A stretch of 9,061 nucleotides of DNA from PVC group bacterium (lineage in GTDB: Bacteria > Verrucomicrobiota > Kiritimatiellia > SS1-B-03-39 > UBA6053): positions 1 to 9,061 of the forward strand of contig PXAS01000025.1 in NCBI GenBank assembly GCA_003565815.1, read 5' to 3'. Below, one piece after another: positions 1 to 6,837 of this stretch (within the stretch, counting starts at the first letter, position 1; each line of letters begins with the position of its first letter). A program made the position numbers and the translations under genes. The notes below the pieces were generated by a model that searched no databases, was not told where the DNA came from, and was given only the letters and a program-made list of their open reading frames with translations.

Positions 1-52
1 CGAAATCAGGTTTCACTCGCAATTCCCCGGATTTCATGGCAAGAGCCTTTCC

Positions 53-739
53 ATGGACACTCCCCCCGGCTTCTACGTGATCGGCACCCCCATCGGCAAC
101 CTCGAAGACATGACCTATCGGGCCGTGCGCACGCTGGGCGAGGTGGATTTGCTCCTTGCCGAGGACACCCGGAAAACCGGCATACTCCTGCAACGCTACG
201 AAATTCACAAACCCATGCGCTCCTGCCACGAATTCAACGAAGCCTCCCGGGTCGCCGGGGTCATTGCCGAATTGGAGGCAGGCAAGGCCGTGGGACTGGT
301 GAGCGACGCGGGCATGCCGCTCATCTCCGACCCCGGCGCCCGCATCGTCAGCGCCGTGCGCGAAGCCGGCTTTCCCATCACCGCCATTCCCGGACCCACC
401 GCCCTCACCACCGCCCTCTCGCTGAGCGGCTGGGGCGGGGACGGGTTTGTTTTTGCCGGATTCCCCCCCAACAAAAGCGCCGGACGACGCCGGCTGCTCA
501 CGGAATTCGTGGAGGAGAAACGCCCCGTGGTGTTGTATGAATCCACCCACCGCATTCAAAAACTCATGGCGGACATCCAGGAAATCCTCGGAGAACGCTC
601 CGTCTTTTTCGCCCGCGAACTCACCAAAAAATTCGAAACCCTGCAAATGGGCACCGCCGCCGAACTCGCCGCCTTTCTCGACACCCACAGCTCCAAAGGC
701 GAATTCGTGGTCATTTTGGGACCGCTGTCGGGAAAATAA
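53..739 (+). CDS. rsmI: 16S rRNA (cytidine(1402)-2'-O)-methyltransferase RsmI
   Basis: The family uses S-adenosylmethionine to methylate the ribose 2'-OH of C1402 in 16S rRNA, in the decoding centre of the 30S subunit. The 228-residue product carries the family motifs in order: YVIGTPIGNL (8-17), LAEDTRKT (35-42), a glycine-rich VGLVSDAGMPLISDPG (80-95), PGPTAL (113-118), FAGFPP (134-139), YESTHRI (162-168), FFARELTKKFE (185-195) and a closing GEFVVILGP (216-224). It therefore has the complete tetrapyrrole-methylase-type catalytic core. It is shorter than many homologues (about 270-290 residues) and ends right after the core, without the usual small C-terminal helical domain. ATG 53 suits the family, since the first motif begins a few residues later, although the frame stays open to the window edge. 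The SNF2-type gene follows on the same strand after a 91-base gap, so co-transcription is possible but not shown. Confidence 0.96.
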   Translation: MDTPPGFYVIGTPIGNLEDMTYRAVRTLGEVDLLLAEDTRKTGILLQRYEIHKPMRSCHEFNEASRVAGVIAELEAGKAVGLVSDAGMPLISDPGARIVSAVREAGFPITAIPGPTALTTALSLSGWGGDGFVFAGFPPNKSAGRRRLLTEFVEEKRPVVLYESTHRIQKLMADIQEILGERSVFFARELTKKFETLQMGTAAELAAFLDTHSSKGEFVVILGPLSGK

Positions 740-796
740 GGCATCTTTGCTTTGTTTTACCGCCCGCGGGCAAACCGAAACCCTTCTGCAATTGCA

Positions 797-824
797 TTGA
801 TTCCCCGGCGGATGCCCGTAAGAT
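797..824 (+). promoter_or_regulatory. possible promoter of the SNF2-type gene (leaderless?)
   Basis: TTGATT (797-802) and TAAGAT (819-824) are separated by 16 bases and resemble -35 and -10 boxes. The -10 lies only 6 bases before ATG 831, so a transcript from it would have almost no leader. No Shine-Dalgarno is visible before that ATG, which would fit leaderless translation. A 10-base GC palindrome sits upstream (762-771) but has no loop and no T tract, so it is not called a terminator. The match is short and could be chance. Confidence 0.25.
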
Positions 825-830
825 GCGCGC

Positions 831-3800
831 ATGGGTAAGAAATCGATCAGTGAATTATTGGCGGAGTGCCTGTCCCTTCGTATTCAGTCCCGCGGAGAAG
901 CCTACCACCGCGAAGGACGGGTGGAGCGTGTCTTCCGCGAAGGCTTTTTGTACACCGCCACCGTGCGCGGCTCCGGAACGGACTATACCACCCGAATTGC
1001 CAGCGGAGATCCAAACAACCCCGGTTTGGGGGTGGACTGCAGTTGCCCCTATTTTCAAACCCACGGCATCTGCAAACACGTCTACGCCCTCGCCCTCGCC
1101 CTCGATGCCGGCGAAAGGGTGCATCGGGGAAATCCCACCAGGACCTGGCAAAAATTGGTGTCCGCCGGCATTCAGGTGTCCCCGCCGCCCCCCATCCCCC
1201 GCGGCATCCGCACCAGCGCGGAAAACACCCCGGTCTCTTTGCCCCACTATCTCATTTCCCCCGGAGAAGTCACCGCCGTTCACGGATATCTGACCGTACA
1301 TGTGACCACCGAAAAACACCTCAAATCCGGCGCCATACGACTTCAACCCGTTCCCGTGCTCCAATTGCTGCATCAATCCGAGCTTCCGGAAGCCGATCAA
1401 GTGATCATGGCCCGCCTGCAGGCCCTGCTCATCGAAAAAACCGACTATTTCTATTACAACAAACGGGTGACCCAAGTGGACCTGGAGGGCACACATGCCA
1501 CCGAAATTCTGGGAAAAATGGCCGACACCGGACGATTGCATTACGCCGACCCCCATTCCTTCCTCGACTTGGAGCGCCTCCCCTCCTTGCAAAACGCATT
1601 GTCCGAGCACTGGGAATTCCATCTGGAGGGACGGCTGGAGGAAAACGAACTTCTGTTGAACGGCGAATTTCGCCTCGATGAAGAAAGGATTCCCCTCCAC
1701 CACCCCATGTGGCTCGGCAACTTCGGCGTCATTGGCTGGCACGACCGCATGGCAACCCTGCGCAATCCCGAGTACCATCCCTGGATGGAAGCCCTGCTCG
1801 CCGAAGCGCCCCTCCACATCCACCGCGATGATTGCGACGACTTCCTCAAAGCCCTCTATCACCTCCCCAACCCGCCGCCCATCGACCTCCCCGAAGACTT
1901 CGCCCTGAAAACGCGCACCGGCGAACCGCAGCCCCGGCTCCGCCTCGAAACCCACCACGCCCAGGCCGGCTTCCACGGCGTCCCCGAATTCCGCTACGGC
2001 GAAGAGGTTTTCAACTGGCTGTCGACCACCCATCAAATGGTCGACTGGGAAAACCGCCAAATCCTTCGCCGCGACCGCGCCGCCGAACATCGCGCCCTGC
2101 AAACCCTCGAATCCCTTGGCGGCGGCATGGACACCGCCCACCGCGATCCCGCCAAAGAAGCGCCCTGGCATTTTCCCCCCGGCACCCTCGCCACCCTGGT
2201 CGACACCCTCGACCAGGCCGGCTGGGAACTCCAACTCCGCGGCGCCCGTCTCCGCCGAAGTTCCGAATTCTCCCTCCAGGTCGAAAGCAGCGGCATGGAC
2301 TGGTTCGATGTCCACGGCTCCCTCAAATTCGGCGACCAAGCCGTCACCCTCCCCGAACTCATCCAAAGTATGGAGCGCGACGGCGGCTTCATTTCCCTGA
2401 ACAACGGCGGACTCGGCATCCTGCCCGAAGAAATCCGCAATCAGCTCGGACTCCTCGAACGCCTGGCCGGCGGCGCCGAAGCCGGTGGCCATTTCCGCTT
2501 TCACGGCGCCCAAACCGTCCTGCTCGACATGATGCTCGCCGACCAGCCCCAGGTCAACTGGGATCGGGAAGCCCGCGACCTCCGCGACCGCCTCCGCAAA
2601 ATCAGCCTGCCCAACGCCGTCGAACCCGTCAAAGGCTTCCGGGGAACCCTGCGCACTTACCAAAAAGAAGGCTTGGGGTGGATGCGCTACCTGCGCGACG
2701 TCGGCCTCAACGGCTGCCTCGCCGACGACATGGGCCTCGGCAAAACCGTACAAGTCCTCGCCCTCCTCGAAGAACAACGGCAAGCCGGCGAAGGTCCCTT
2801 CCTCGCCGTCCTACCCAAGTCCCTTATCTTCAACTGGACCCAGGAGGCCCAACGCTTCACCCCCGAAATGCGCGTGGCCGCACTCGCTGGAACCGACCGC
2901 CCCAAGTCCGCCGACGAAATGCCCGAAGCCGATCTCTACCTCACCTCCTACCCCACCCTTCTCCGGGACATCGTCTGGCTCAAAGACCTCCCCTTCCAAT
3001 ACGTCATCCTCGACGAATCCCAAGCCATCAAAAATCCCGCCGCCAAGACCACCAAAGCCGTGCGATTGCTTCAGGGACGCCACCGCCTCACCCTCACCGG
3101 CACCCCCGTCGAAAACCGCCTCGACGACTTGTGGAGCCAGCTCAACTTCCTCAATCCCGGCATGTTGGGCAAAAAACCCGGCGGCAGCAAAGACATCCCC
3201 CCCGAAACCCTGCAAATGATCTCCCGCAGCGTGCGCCCCTTCCTCCTGCGGCGCACCAAAGAACAAGTCGCCGCCGACCTCCCCGAAAAAGTCGAAGAGA
3301 CCCTCTATTGCGATTTGCCCGCCGGACAGCGCAAGCTCTACAACGAACTCAAAACCTACTACCGCCAACAACTCTCCAAAGACATCGAAGCCCGCGGCCT
3401 GGCCAAATCCAAAATCATGGTGCTCGAAGCCCTCCTGCGCCTCCGGCAAGTCGCCTGTCATCCCGGACTCATCTCCGAAAAACACGCCCGCATGGAAAGC
3501 GCCAAACTCGGCGCCCTGGGCGAGTTGCTCGAAGACATCCTCTCTTCCGGCCACAAAGCCCTCGTCTTTTCCCAGTTCACCTCCATGCTCGCCCTCGTGC
3601 GACACAAACTCGACCGCGACAAAACCGTCTACGCCTACCTCGACGGACAAACCAAAGACCGCACCGCCGTCGTCGAACGCTTCCAGAACGACCCCGACTG
3701 CCCCCTATTCCTCATCAGCCTCAAAGCCGGCGGCGTCGGCCTCAACCTCACCGCCGCCGACTACGTCATCCTCCTCGACCCCTGGTGGAACCCCGCCATC

Positions 3801-4004
3801 GAAGCCCAAGCCATCGACCGCGCCCACCGCATCGGGCAAGACAAAAAAGTCTTCGCCTACCGCCTCGTCGCCCGCGACACCATCGAAGAAAAAATCCTCG
3901 CCCTGCAAGACGACAAACGCCACCTCGCCGAATCCATCCTCACCCGGGACAACGGCCTCCTCTCCAAACTCACCCCCGAAGACCTCGTCTTTCTTTTGGG
4001 ATAA
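831..4004 (+). CDS. SWIM zinc-finger / SNF2-family DEAD-like ATPase (DNA translocase)
   Basis: This is a 1057-residue bacterial SNF2-family protein, expected to be a cytoplasmic ATP-driven double-stranded DNA translocase that remodels protein-DNA complexes; its real substrate is unknown. Near the N-terminus is a SWIM zinc finger, C70-x-C72 and C81-x-H83, a DNA- or protein-binding module common in these enzymes. A long, poorly conserved middle region follows. The first RecA-like lobe has Walker A DDMGLGKT (632-639), the DEAH-type box as DESQ (728-731) and GTP motif III (757-759). The second lobe begins near KALVFSQF (909) and has motif VI QAIDRAHRIGQ (993-1003), the SNF2 signature with the arginine finger. 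All catalytic motifs are present and the frame is intact. Strong use of C-ending codons produces long spurious open frames on the other strand. ATG 831 is chosen because residues from there lead directly into the SWIM region. Confidence 0.95.
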   Translation: MGKKSISELLAECLSLRIQSRGEAYHREGRVERVFREGFLYTATVRGSGTDYTTRIASGDPNNPGLGVDCSCPYFQTHGICKHVYALALALDAGERVHRGNPTRTWQKLVSAGIQVSPPPPIPRGIRTSAENTPVSLPHYLISPGEVTAVHGYLTVHVTTEKHLKSGAIRLQPVPVLQLLHQSELPEADQVIMARLQALLIEKTDYFYYNKRVTQVDLEGTHATEILGKMADTGRLHYADPHSFLDLERLPSLQNALSEHWEFHLEGRLEENELLLNGEFRLDEERIPLHHPMWLGNFGVIGWHDRMATLRNPEYHPWMEALLAEAPLHIHRDDCDDFLKALYHLPNPPPIDLPEDFALKTRTGEPQPRLRLETHHAQAGFHGVPEFRYGEEVFNWLSTTHQMVDWENRQILRRDRAAEHRALQTLESLGGGMDTAHRDPAKEAPWHFPPGTLATLVDTLDQAGWELQLRGARLRRSSEFSLQVESSGMDWFDVHGSLKFGDQAVTLPELIQSMERDGGFISLNNGGLGILPEEIRNQLGLLERLAGGAEAGGHFRFHGAQTVLLDMMLADQPQVNWDREARDLRDRLRKISLPNAVEPVKGFRGTLRTYQKEGLGWMRYLRDVGLNGCLADDMGLGKTVQVLALLEEQRQAGEGPFLAVLPKSLIFNWTQEAQRFTPEMRVAALAGTDRPKSADEMPEADLYLTSYPTLLRDIVWLKDLPFQYVILDESQAIKNPAAKTTKAVRLLQGRHRLTLTGTPVENRLDDLWSQLNFLNPGMLGKKPGGSKDIPPETLQMISRSVRPFLLRRTKEQVAADLPEKVEETLYCDLPAGQRKLYNELKTYYRQQLSKDIEARGLAKSKIMVLEALLRLRQVACHPGLISEKHARMESAKLGALGELLEDILSSGHKALVFSQFTSMLALVRHKLDRDKTVYAYLDGQTKDRTAVVERFQNDPDCPLFLISLKAGGVGLNLTAADYVILLDPWWNPAIEAQAIDRAHRIGQDKKVFAYRLVARDTIEEKILALQDDKRHLAESILTRDNGLLSKLTPEDLVFLLG

Positions 4005-4265
4005 ACCCATGGAATGACGAGTGAGGATTGACGAGTGTCGAGTACACCCGCCTACAAGCACGCAAAAGACAAAGAACGCGGTTGCGCGAAGGGCCACGCC
4101 AATCGCAACTCTGCATCCGATTTCAGTCGATACGGAAACCCGACCATATCCATTGGCGCAAAGTATTGCACAAATTATGTTTGCATTTGGGTGACAATTT
4201 TGTAGGCGTGAATCAATGAACAGAAAATATAATGAAATTACTTAATTTTACCCCTATTCTAGAAA
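4005..4265. other. intergenic stretch between core gene and cassette array
   Basis: No convincing gene is seen here. Composition drops from the C-rich style of the SNF2-type gene to AT-rich sequence after about 4150. A 63-codon open frame (4028-4219, TTG start) has no recognisable features and begins inside a short direct repeat. TATAAT at 4228-4233 is a good -10-like box, but no matching -35 lies at the right distance; GTGACA at 4191-4196 is 31 bases away. The ten bases AAATATAATG occur at 4225-4234 and again exactly 120 bases later at 4345-4354, the second time over the start of the first cassette gene. If a primary recombination site (attI-like) existed for the array, this is where it would lie, but none is recognisable. 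Confidence 0.5.
4015..4037. repeat. short direct repeat TGACGAGTG x2
   Basis: TGACGAGTG occurs at 4015-4023 and 4029-4037, and a partial CGAGT copy follows. It sits just after the SNF2-type stop codon (4002-4004). It resembles low-complexity intergenic repeats seen in many genomes; no function can be assigned. Confidence 0.5.
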
Positions 4266-4305
4266 TTGATCCACTTTTTCAGGTGGATCAACGGATCCGT
4301 TGAAG
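4266..4305 (+). repeat. weak attC-like site A (first of the array?)
   Basis: A perfect 9-base stem TTGATCCAC (4266-4274) / GTGGATCAA (4283-4291) with an 8-base loop is followed by GTTGAAG (4299-4305). That box resembles the right-hand boxes of the later sites (GTTGAAT, GTTGAAA, GTTGAGC). It lacks the conserved tip of the main site family, and no AAC-type left box is obvious, so it may be a degenerate attC, an insertion point, or an unrelated hairpin. It precedes the first small gene by 46 bases. Confidence 0.3.
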
Positions 4306-4351
4306 TACTTGTTGAATGTTGTGATCAAGAACCCAAACCAAAGCAAATATA

Positions 4352-4561
4352 ATGGGAATTGGCGCTGGACTTTTAATGCTGATCGTGGTGGGAATTTCTC
4401 TAATCTGGAAGGGAATAACAGGGGACGTGATGACAACACGAATGGGGGACAAAATTATCCCCTGCTGGATGTATATCCTTGCCGGGTTGGTTTTACTGTG
4501 CTTTCCTTTAGCATACTTTGTTATCCGAACAGAAGCAGGGAGATCTTTCCTAGGTTACTGA
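4352..4561 (+). CDS. small two-helix membrane protein of unknown function
   Basis: The 69-residue product is almost all membrane: a first hydrophobic helix at about residues 3-19, a short polar loop with charged residues (20-36), and a second helix at about 37-58, ending in a short basic tail. No known family is recognised. ATG 4352 is the only good start. TATAAT overlaps it and no Shine-Dalgarno is visible, as for several neighbours. An overlapping frame (4300-4578) is polar, low in complexity and less protein-like, so this frame is preferred. The gene would be the payload of the first cassette and is followed after 27 bases by site B. It could be a membrane-acting small protein or simply an uncharacterised cassette gene. 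Confidence 0.55.
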   Translation: MGIGAGLLMLIVVGISLIWKGITGDVMTTRMGDKIIPCWMYILAGLVLLCFPLAYFVIRTEAGRSFLGY

Positions 4562-4588
4562 ATCTGAAAACGATATAGCCATGAACAT

Positions 4589-4651
4589 TAAAAACACCAT
4601 CAGTCGCACCGAACCCTCCTACGTCGGGTCCGGTGGACTGAGACGTTGTCT
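4589..4651 (+). repeat. attC-like site B
   Basis: The left box ends in AAC at 4593-4595. The outer stem TCAGTC (4600-4605) pairs perfectly with GACTGA (4636-4641). G4606 is extrahelical. The inner stem CACCG (4607-4611) pairs with CGGTG (4631-4635). A4612 faces C4630, and ACCC (4613-4616) pairs with GGGT (4626-4629) around a TCCTACGTC loop. The right box GTTGTCT (4645-4651) departs from GTTRRRY. It lies in the palindrome GAGAC-GTT-GTCTC (4640-4652). The next gene starts 10 bases later. Confidence 0.68.
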
Positions 4652-4660
4652 CCGAAAAGA

Positions 4661-4945
4661 ATGAAAATACTCCTCAAAATTGACAGAGCACTGGGTAAAC
4701 CTCAGCTCAATTTGCATGAACGGCTGATTACAGCTGTTTTTTCGGCATTTCTGATGCCATACGTATGGCTGGGTGTGATCCTTTCCTTAGTAGGAATCAT
4801 GACACCCTTCATTTATGATTTCCAGTTTTGGACTTGGCTGGCTTCTTTGCCGCTTTTATGTGTTGGTTTTATTTCACTTCTGCGGTACCTTCACTGGAAT
4901 GATGAAAAGTCAAAAGACAACCATCCCCTTGATCGAACCTCGTAA
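4661..4945 (+). CDS. small two-helix membrane protein of unknown function
   Basis: The 94-residue product has a basic amphipathic N-terminus (1-21), two hydrophobic segments at about 22-47 and 57-75, and a charged tail. No family is recognised. ATG 4661 is preferred over an in-frame TTG at 4646, because the TTG lies within the right box of site B and ATG is preceded by a purine-rich GAAAAGA. The last nine or so codons and the stop (4943-4945) lie inside site C, the stop falling in its hairpin loop, so the C-terminus is encoded by the recombination site. This is common in integron cassettes. The sequence suggests a cytoplasmic-membrane protein, perhaps one that interacts with a host system, but nothing in it identifies a role. 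Confidence 0.62.
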   Translation: MKILLKIDRALGKPQLNLHERLITAVFSAFLMPYVWLGVILSLVGIMTPFIYDFQFWTWLASLPLLCVGFISLLRYLHWNDEKSKDNHPLDRTS

Positions 4946-4974
4946 ACTCGGTCCGATCAGGGCAGTCGTTAGAC
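4915..4974 (+). repeat. attC-like site C (consensus right box)
   Basis: The right box GTTAGAC (4968-4974) is a perfect match to the integron consensus GTTRRRY. The left box is AGACAAC (4915-4921). CCC (4926-4928) pairs with GGG (4960-4962), T4929 is extrahelical, and TGATCG (4930-4935) pairs with CGATCA (4954-4959). A4936 faces C4953, and ACC (4937-4939) pairs with GGT (4950-4952) around TCGTAAACTC. The next ATG is at 4979, five bases after the box. Confidence 0.75.
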
Positions 4975-4978
4975 GACG

Positions 4979-5404
4979 ATGAGCGCCAAAATTCTCACAT
5001 CCACAGATCCTAACTCATTATTGAGAGATGCACATGAAATCCGAAACTCATGGGACTTTGATAAGCTACGTGGGTTGAGTTCACAGGCAGAAGCTCTGGA
5101 GAAGTGATTGCCCAAACTTAGTTTTGGAGGTGCGTTGCGACTGAATCGAACCTATGTTGAATCTGCGATCGAAAGAATCCGGCTTTGTGTCTCGGGGAGT
5201 TGTCTCTGTGAAATGTATCTCAAAGATGAAATGTATGATCCAGAACGAGAGTCAGAGGCAGGCCGGATCAAAATTTTGAAAAAGGTCATCAACAAAGAAA
5301 AAATGCAAACCGAGATAGATTGTGAATGCAAAGCATGCGGACAGACATTTCACGCAGAAGATCGACAATACCATTATACTTGGTGGGAATGGGACAAAGT
5401 CTAA
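4979..5404 (+). pseudogene. small Cys-containing protein gene interrupted by an in-frame TGA
   Basis: ATG 4979, five bases after the right box of site C, opens a frame that meets TGA at 5105-5107 after 42 codons and then continues in the same frame for 98 more codons to TAA 5402-5404. Read through, it would be about 141 residues: a polar helical N-terminal part, then the rest with Cys pairs SGSCLC and DCECKACGQTF and an aromatic end YHYTWWEW. The C-x-C-x-x-C group could bind metal. No family is recognised. The simplest reading is one cassette gene broken by a nonsense change. Alternatives are two short genes, the second starting at TTG 5108 directly after the TGA, TGA readthrough, or a sequencing error. 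The final stop overlaps the left box of site D, as in many integron cassettes, so the frame is clearly the original one. Confidence 0.5.
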
Positions 5405-5459
5405 CCAAAGTCGCCTGCGAACCCTCGTACCTCGGGTCCGCAGCGCCTAATCGCTGAAG
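5399..5459 (+). repeat. attC-like site D (consensus left box)
   Basis: The left box GTCTAAC (5399-5405) matches RYYYAAC and contains the stop codon of the preceding frame. The outer stem AGTCG (5409-5413) pairs with CGCCT (5444-5448) with one mismatch. C5414 is extrahelical. CTGCG (5415-5419) pairs with CGCAG (5439-5443), A5420 faces C5438, and ACCC pairs with GGGT around TCGTACCTC (5425-5433). The right box is degenerate, GCTGAAG (5453-5459). ATG follows at 5462. Confidence 0.72.
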
Positions 5460-5461
5460 AA

Positions 5462-5818
5462 ATGAATCTCTGGTCAATATTAATAATCACTCTAGGCAGC
5501 GGCTTCATGCTTCTCGCCCATTGGTGGTTCGTGATGAATACCAGATTTCAACATTACGATACCATGGGTGCCTCGATCAGCTTCGATCAACCATTTGCGA
5601 TCGGTGCCATTTTGATTTCGATAGGAATCGGACTAGCAGGATGGCTTCCGTGGTATTTCTGCATTCTGCTTTTCGTCGCGCTTGAGGCGATTAGCTTGCC
5701 ATACAAGTGGAAGCTTCTTGATCCGATAGCAGGGCGATTCCGAAAGCCAAATCCAACAAAAAACAACAGCGAACAAGCGGGTAGAGGCAACGCGCTACCG
5801 CGCGCGCCTCATCCTTGA
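5462..5818 (+). CDS. small three-helix membrane protein of unknown function
   Basis: The 118-residue product has hydrophobic segments at about residues 5-24, 45-62 and 64-80, followed by a basic, proline-rich tail. No family is recognised. ATG 5462 begins two bases after the right box of site D, with GAAGAA just before it as a weak ribosome-binding signal. From about residue 97 onward the coding sequence runs through site E, so the last 22 or so residues, which are low in complexity, are probably not part of the functional fold. The stop TGA is at 5816-5818, only a few bases before the predicted crossover point. It is the third predicted membrane protein in a row among the cassettes. Confidence 0.6.
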   Translation: MNLWSILIITLGSGFMLLAHWWFVMNTRFQHYDTMGASISFDQPFAIGAILISIGIGLAGWLPWYFCILLFVALEAISLPYKWKLLDPIAGRFRKPNPTKNNSEQAGRGNALPRAPHP

Positions 5819-5826
5819 CGTTGAAT
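5751..5826 (+). repeat. attC-like site E (different stem type, both boxes consensus)
   Basis: The left box ATCCAAC (5751-5757) fits RYYYAAC and the right box GTTGAAT (5820-5826) fits GTTRRRY; the two are complementary apart from one wobble position. The central hairpin is GGTAG (5780-5784) with CTACC (5795-5799), extended by GC (5777-5778) with GC (5800-5801), and G5779 is extrahelical. The loop is AGGCAACGCG. The tip does not resemble the ACC/TCGTA..CTC/GGT tip of the other six sites, so this cassette may come from another source array. Confidence 0.65.
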
Positions 5827-5853
5827 AATGGAAACATAGAGCTCACCAATTAC

Positions 5854-6294
5854 ATGCAAGAACACTTCACACTAATGAACTCGATTTTTCTCGTCGTGGG
5901 CAAGGAGGAGTTGGACTTGCACAATAACTATGATTTTGTGGGTTTAGACTACTCAATTGCAAATCGGTTTTTGGTCCTGCAGTGGATCAGGAAGGCTGGA
6001 GACTGGATTCCGTTAGATTCTCCCACCGAGGTCAAATTGGAATTTCACAATGTCACCCGTTTTGAGTTTCATCCCAGGGATCCCGAGATGCCTTTCTCTG
6101 AGGACAATTGTTTGTGGGTAGCAGGCTATTGGAGGGATGCCGGCTGGCCAGACGACGTAACTTCCGGTTTGGAGAGTGGCGTTTTTTGCGCGGGCACCGA
6201 ACCCGAAGAGGATTGGTTACGCGCCTTCCAGTTCCATTCCGGGGCGATTGTGCTTGTAGGAGCCATAGAGGCGCACGCGAAAACCAAGGGCTGA
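5854..6294 (+). CDS. hypothetical soluble protein, first gene of the three-gene cassette
   Basis: The 146-residue product has no signal peptide or long hydrophobic segment and is rich in aromatic and acidic residues (for example LEFHNVTRFEFHPRD at about 62-76 and DWLRAFQFHSG at 120-130), suggesting a compact alpha/beta protein. No family is recognised; the size and acidity recall small immunity-type or cassette-borne proteins, but that is only resemblance. An upstream in-frame TTG (5815) lies inside site E. ATG 5854 is therefore preferred, and ATG 5875 is also possible. The PIN-domain gene starts 63 bases after its stop with no attC-like site between, so the two travel in one cassette. Confidence 0.6.
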   Translation: MQEHFTLMNSIFLVVGKEELDLHNNYDFVGLDYSIANRFLVLQWIRKAGDWIPLDSPTEVKLEFHNVTRFEFHPRDPEMPFSEDNCLWVAGYWRDAGWPDDVTSGLESGVFCAGTEPEEDWLRAFQFHSGAIVLVGAIEAHAKTKG

Positions 6295-6323
6295 CTGATA
6301 AGCCGCGAGGAGGGCTTTATATT

Positions 6324-6360
6324 TGACCCATGACCCGTTTGAGTCTATCATCGGGTCATG
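6324..6360 (+). promoter_or_regulatory. inverted repeat over the toxin start codon (candidate operator)
   Basis: CATGACCCG (6329-6337) and CGGGTCATG (6352-6360) form a perfect 9-base inverted repeat with a 14-base spacer, and the right arm contains the ATG of the PIN gene. A further TGACCC (6324-6329) precedes the left arm, giving two direct half-sites and one inverted one. Toxin-antitoxin operons are often autorepressed through such repeats by the antitoxin or the complex. Alternatively, the hairpin in the mRNA would hide the start codon. No T tract follows, so it is not a terminator. Confidence 0.45.
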
Positions 6361-6837
6361 AAACCAAGAGCATACATCGAAACCACGGTTGTGAGCTATC
6401 TCACTGGCCGAACCGGCCGGAATCTGATCATTGCGGCCCACCAAGAATTGACAAGGGAATGGTGGGATGAAGTCCTTCCGGTTTTGGGCGGATGTATTTC
6501 AGATTTGGTTCTTGAAGAAGCTTCCGTTGGCGATGCGACAGCCGCTGCCAAACGCTTGGAAGCACTCCAGTCCATCCCTGTTCTGCTGCCTGGCAAAGCC
6601 TCGGTTGAAATTACGGAGGCGATCATGGCTTCCGGACTGGTTCCGGAGGCCTATGTGAACGATGCGGTGCATGTGGCGATCGCCGCGGCGAACGGAATTG
6701 AGTTTTTAGTGACGTGGAACTGCAAACATCTGGCGAACGCCTGGATTCGAACCCGGCTTGTGAGTCTGATTGAATCCCTTGGATATCGCTGTCCAGTCAT
6801 CTGTACCCCTGAAGAACTCATGGAGGCTCCTCAATGA
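6358..6837 (+). CDS. PIN-domain (VapC-like) toxin
   Basis: The 159-residue product matches the PIN-domain family in size and layout. PIN proteins are Mg2+-dependent ribonucleases, and VapC-type members cut tRNA or rRNA and stop growth unless held by an antitoxin. Visible signatures are YIETTVVSYL (6-15), with E8 in place of the usual first Asp; an acidic pair E53-E54 in SDLVLEEAS; D102 in NDAVHVAIAAANG (101-113); and TWNCKHLANA (119-128), where N121 sits at the fourth acidic position. The C-terminal CTPEEL (149-154) is typical of this VapC subgroup. The Glu and Asn replacements occur in this subgroup, so activity is likely but untested. The stop overlaps the next ATG (ATGA, 6834-6837), so the two are translationally coupled. 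Toxin first, partner second reverses the classic vapBC order. The start codon lies in an inverted repeat. Confidence 0.88.
   Translation: MKPRAYIETTVVSYLTGRTGRNLIIAAHQELTREWWDEVLPVLGGCISDLVLEEASVGDATAAAKRLEALQSIPVLLPGKASVEITEAIMASGLVPEAYVNDAVHVAIAAANGIEFLVTWNCKHLANAWIRTRLVSLIESLGYRCPVICTPEELMEAPQ

Noticed and set aside
762..771. GCCCGCGGGC palindrome between rsmI and the SNF2-type gene as terminator
   Set aside because: No loop and no downstream T tract.
855..2783. 642-codon open frame on the minus strand inside the SNF2-type gene
   Set aside because: It mirrors the C-ending codons of the real gene, is low in complexity (G, A, V, E, F rich) and shows no family motifs.
1832..4024. 730-codon Arg/Pro-rich + strand frame
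   Set aside because: Frame-shifted shadow of the SNF2-type gene, dominated by R, P and H.
3705..4097. Minus-strand frame with a lipoprotein-like start (hydrophobic stretch ending VGGC)
   Set aside because: The apparent signal peptide lies in intergenic sequence with short repeats, and the rest overlaps the intact end of the SNF2-type gene antisense, with shadow composition.
4028..4219. 63-codon + strand frame after the SNF2-type gene
   Set aside because: TTG start inside a direct repeat, no motifs, no ribosome-binding signal.
4300..4578. 92-codon frame overlapping the 69-residue membrane protein
   Set aside because: Polar, Asn/Gly/Arg-rich shadow; the other frame gives two clear membrane helices.
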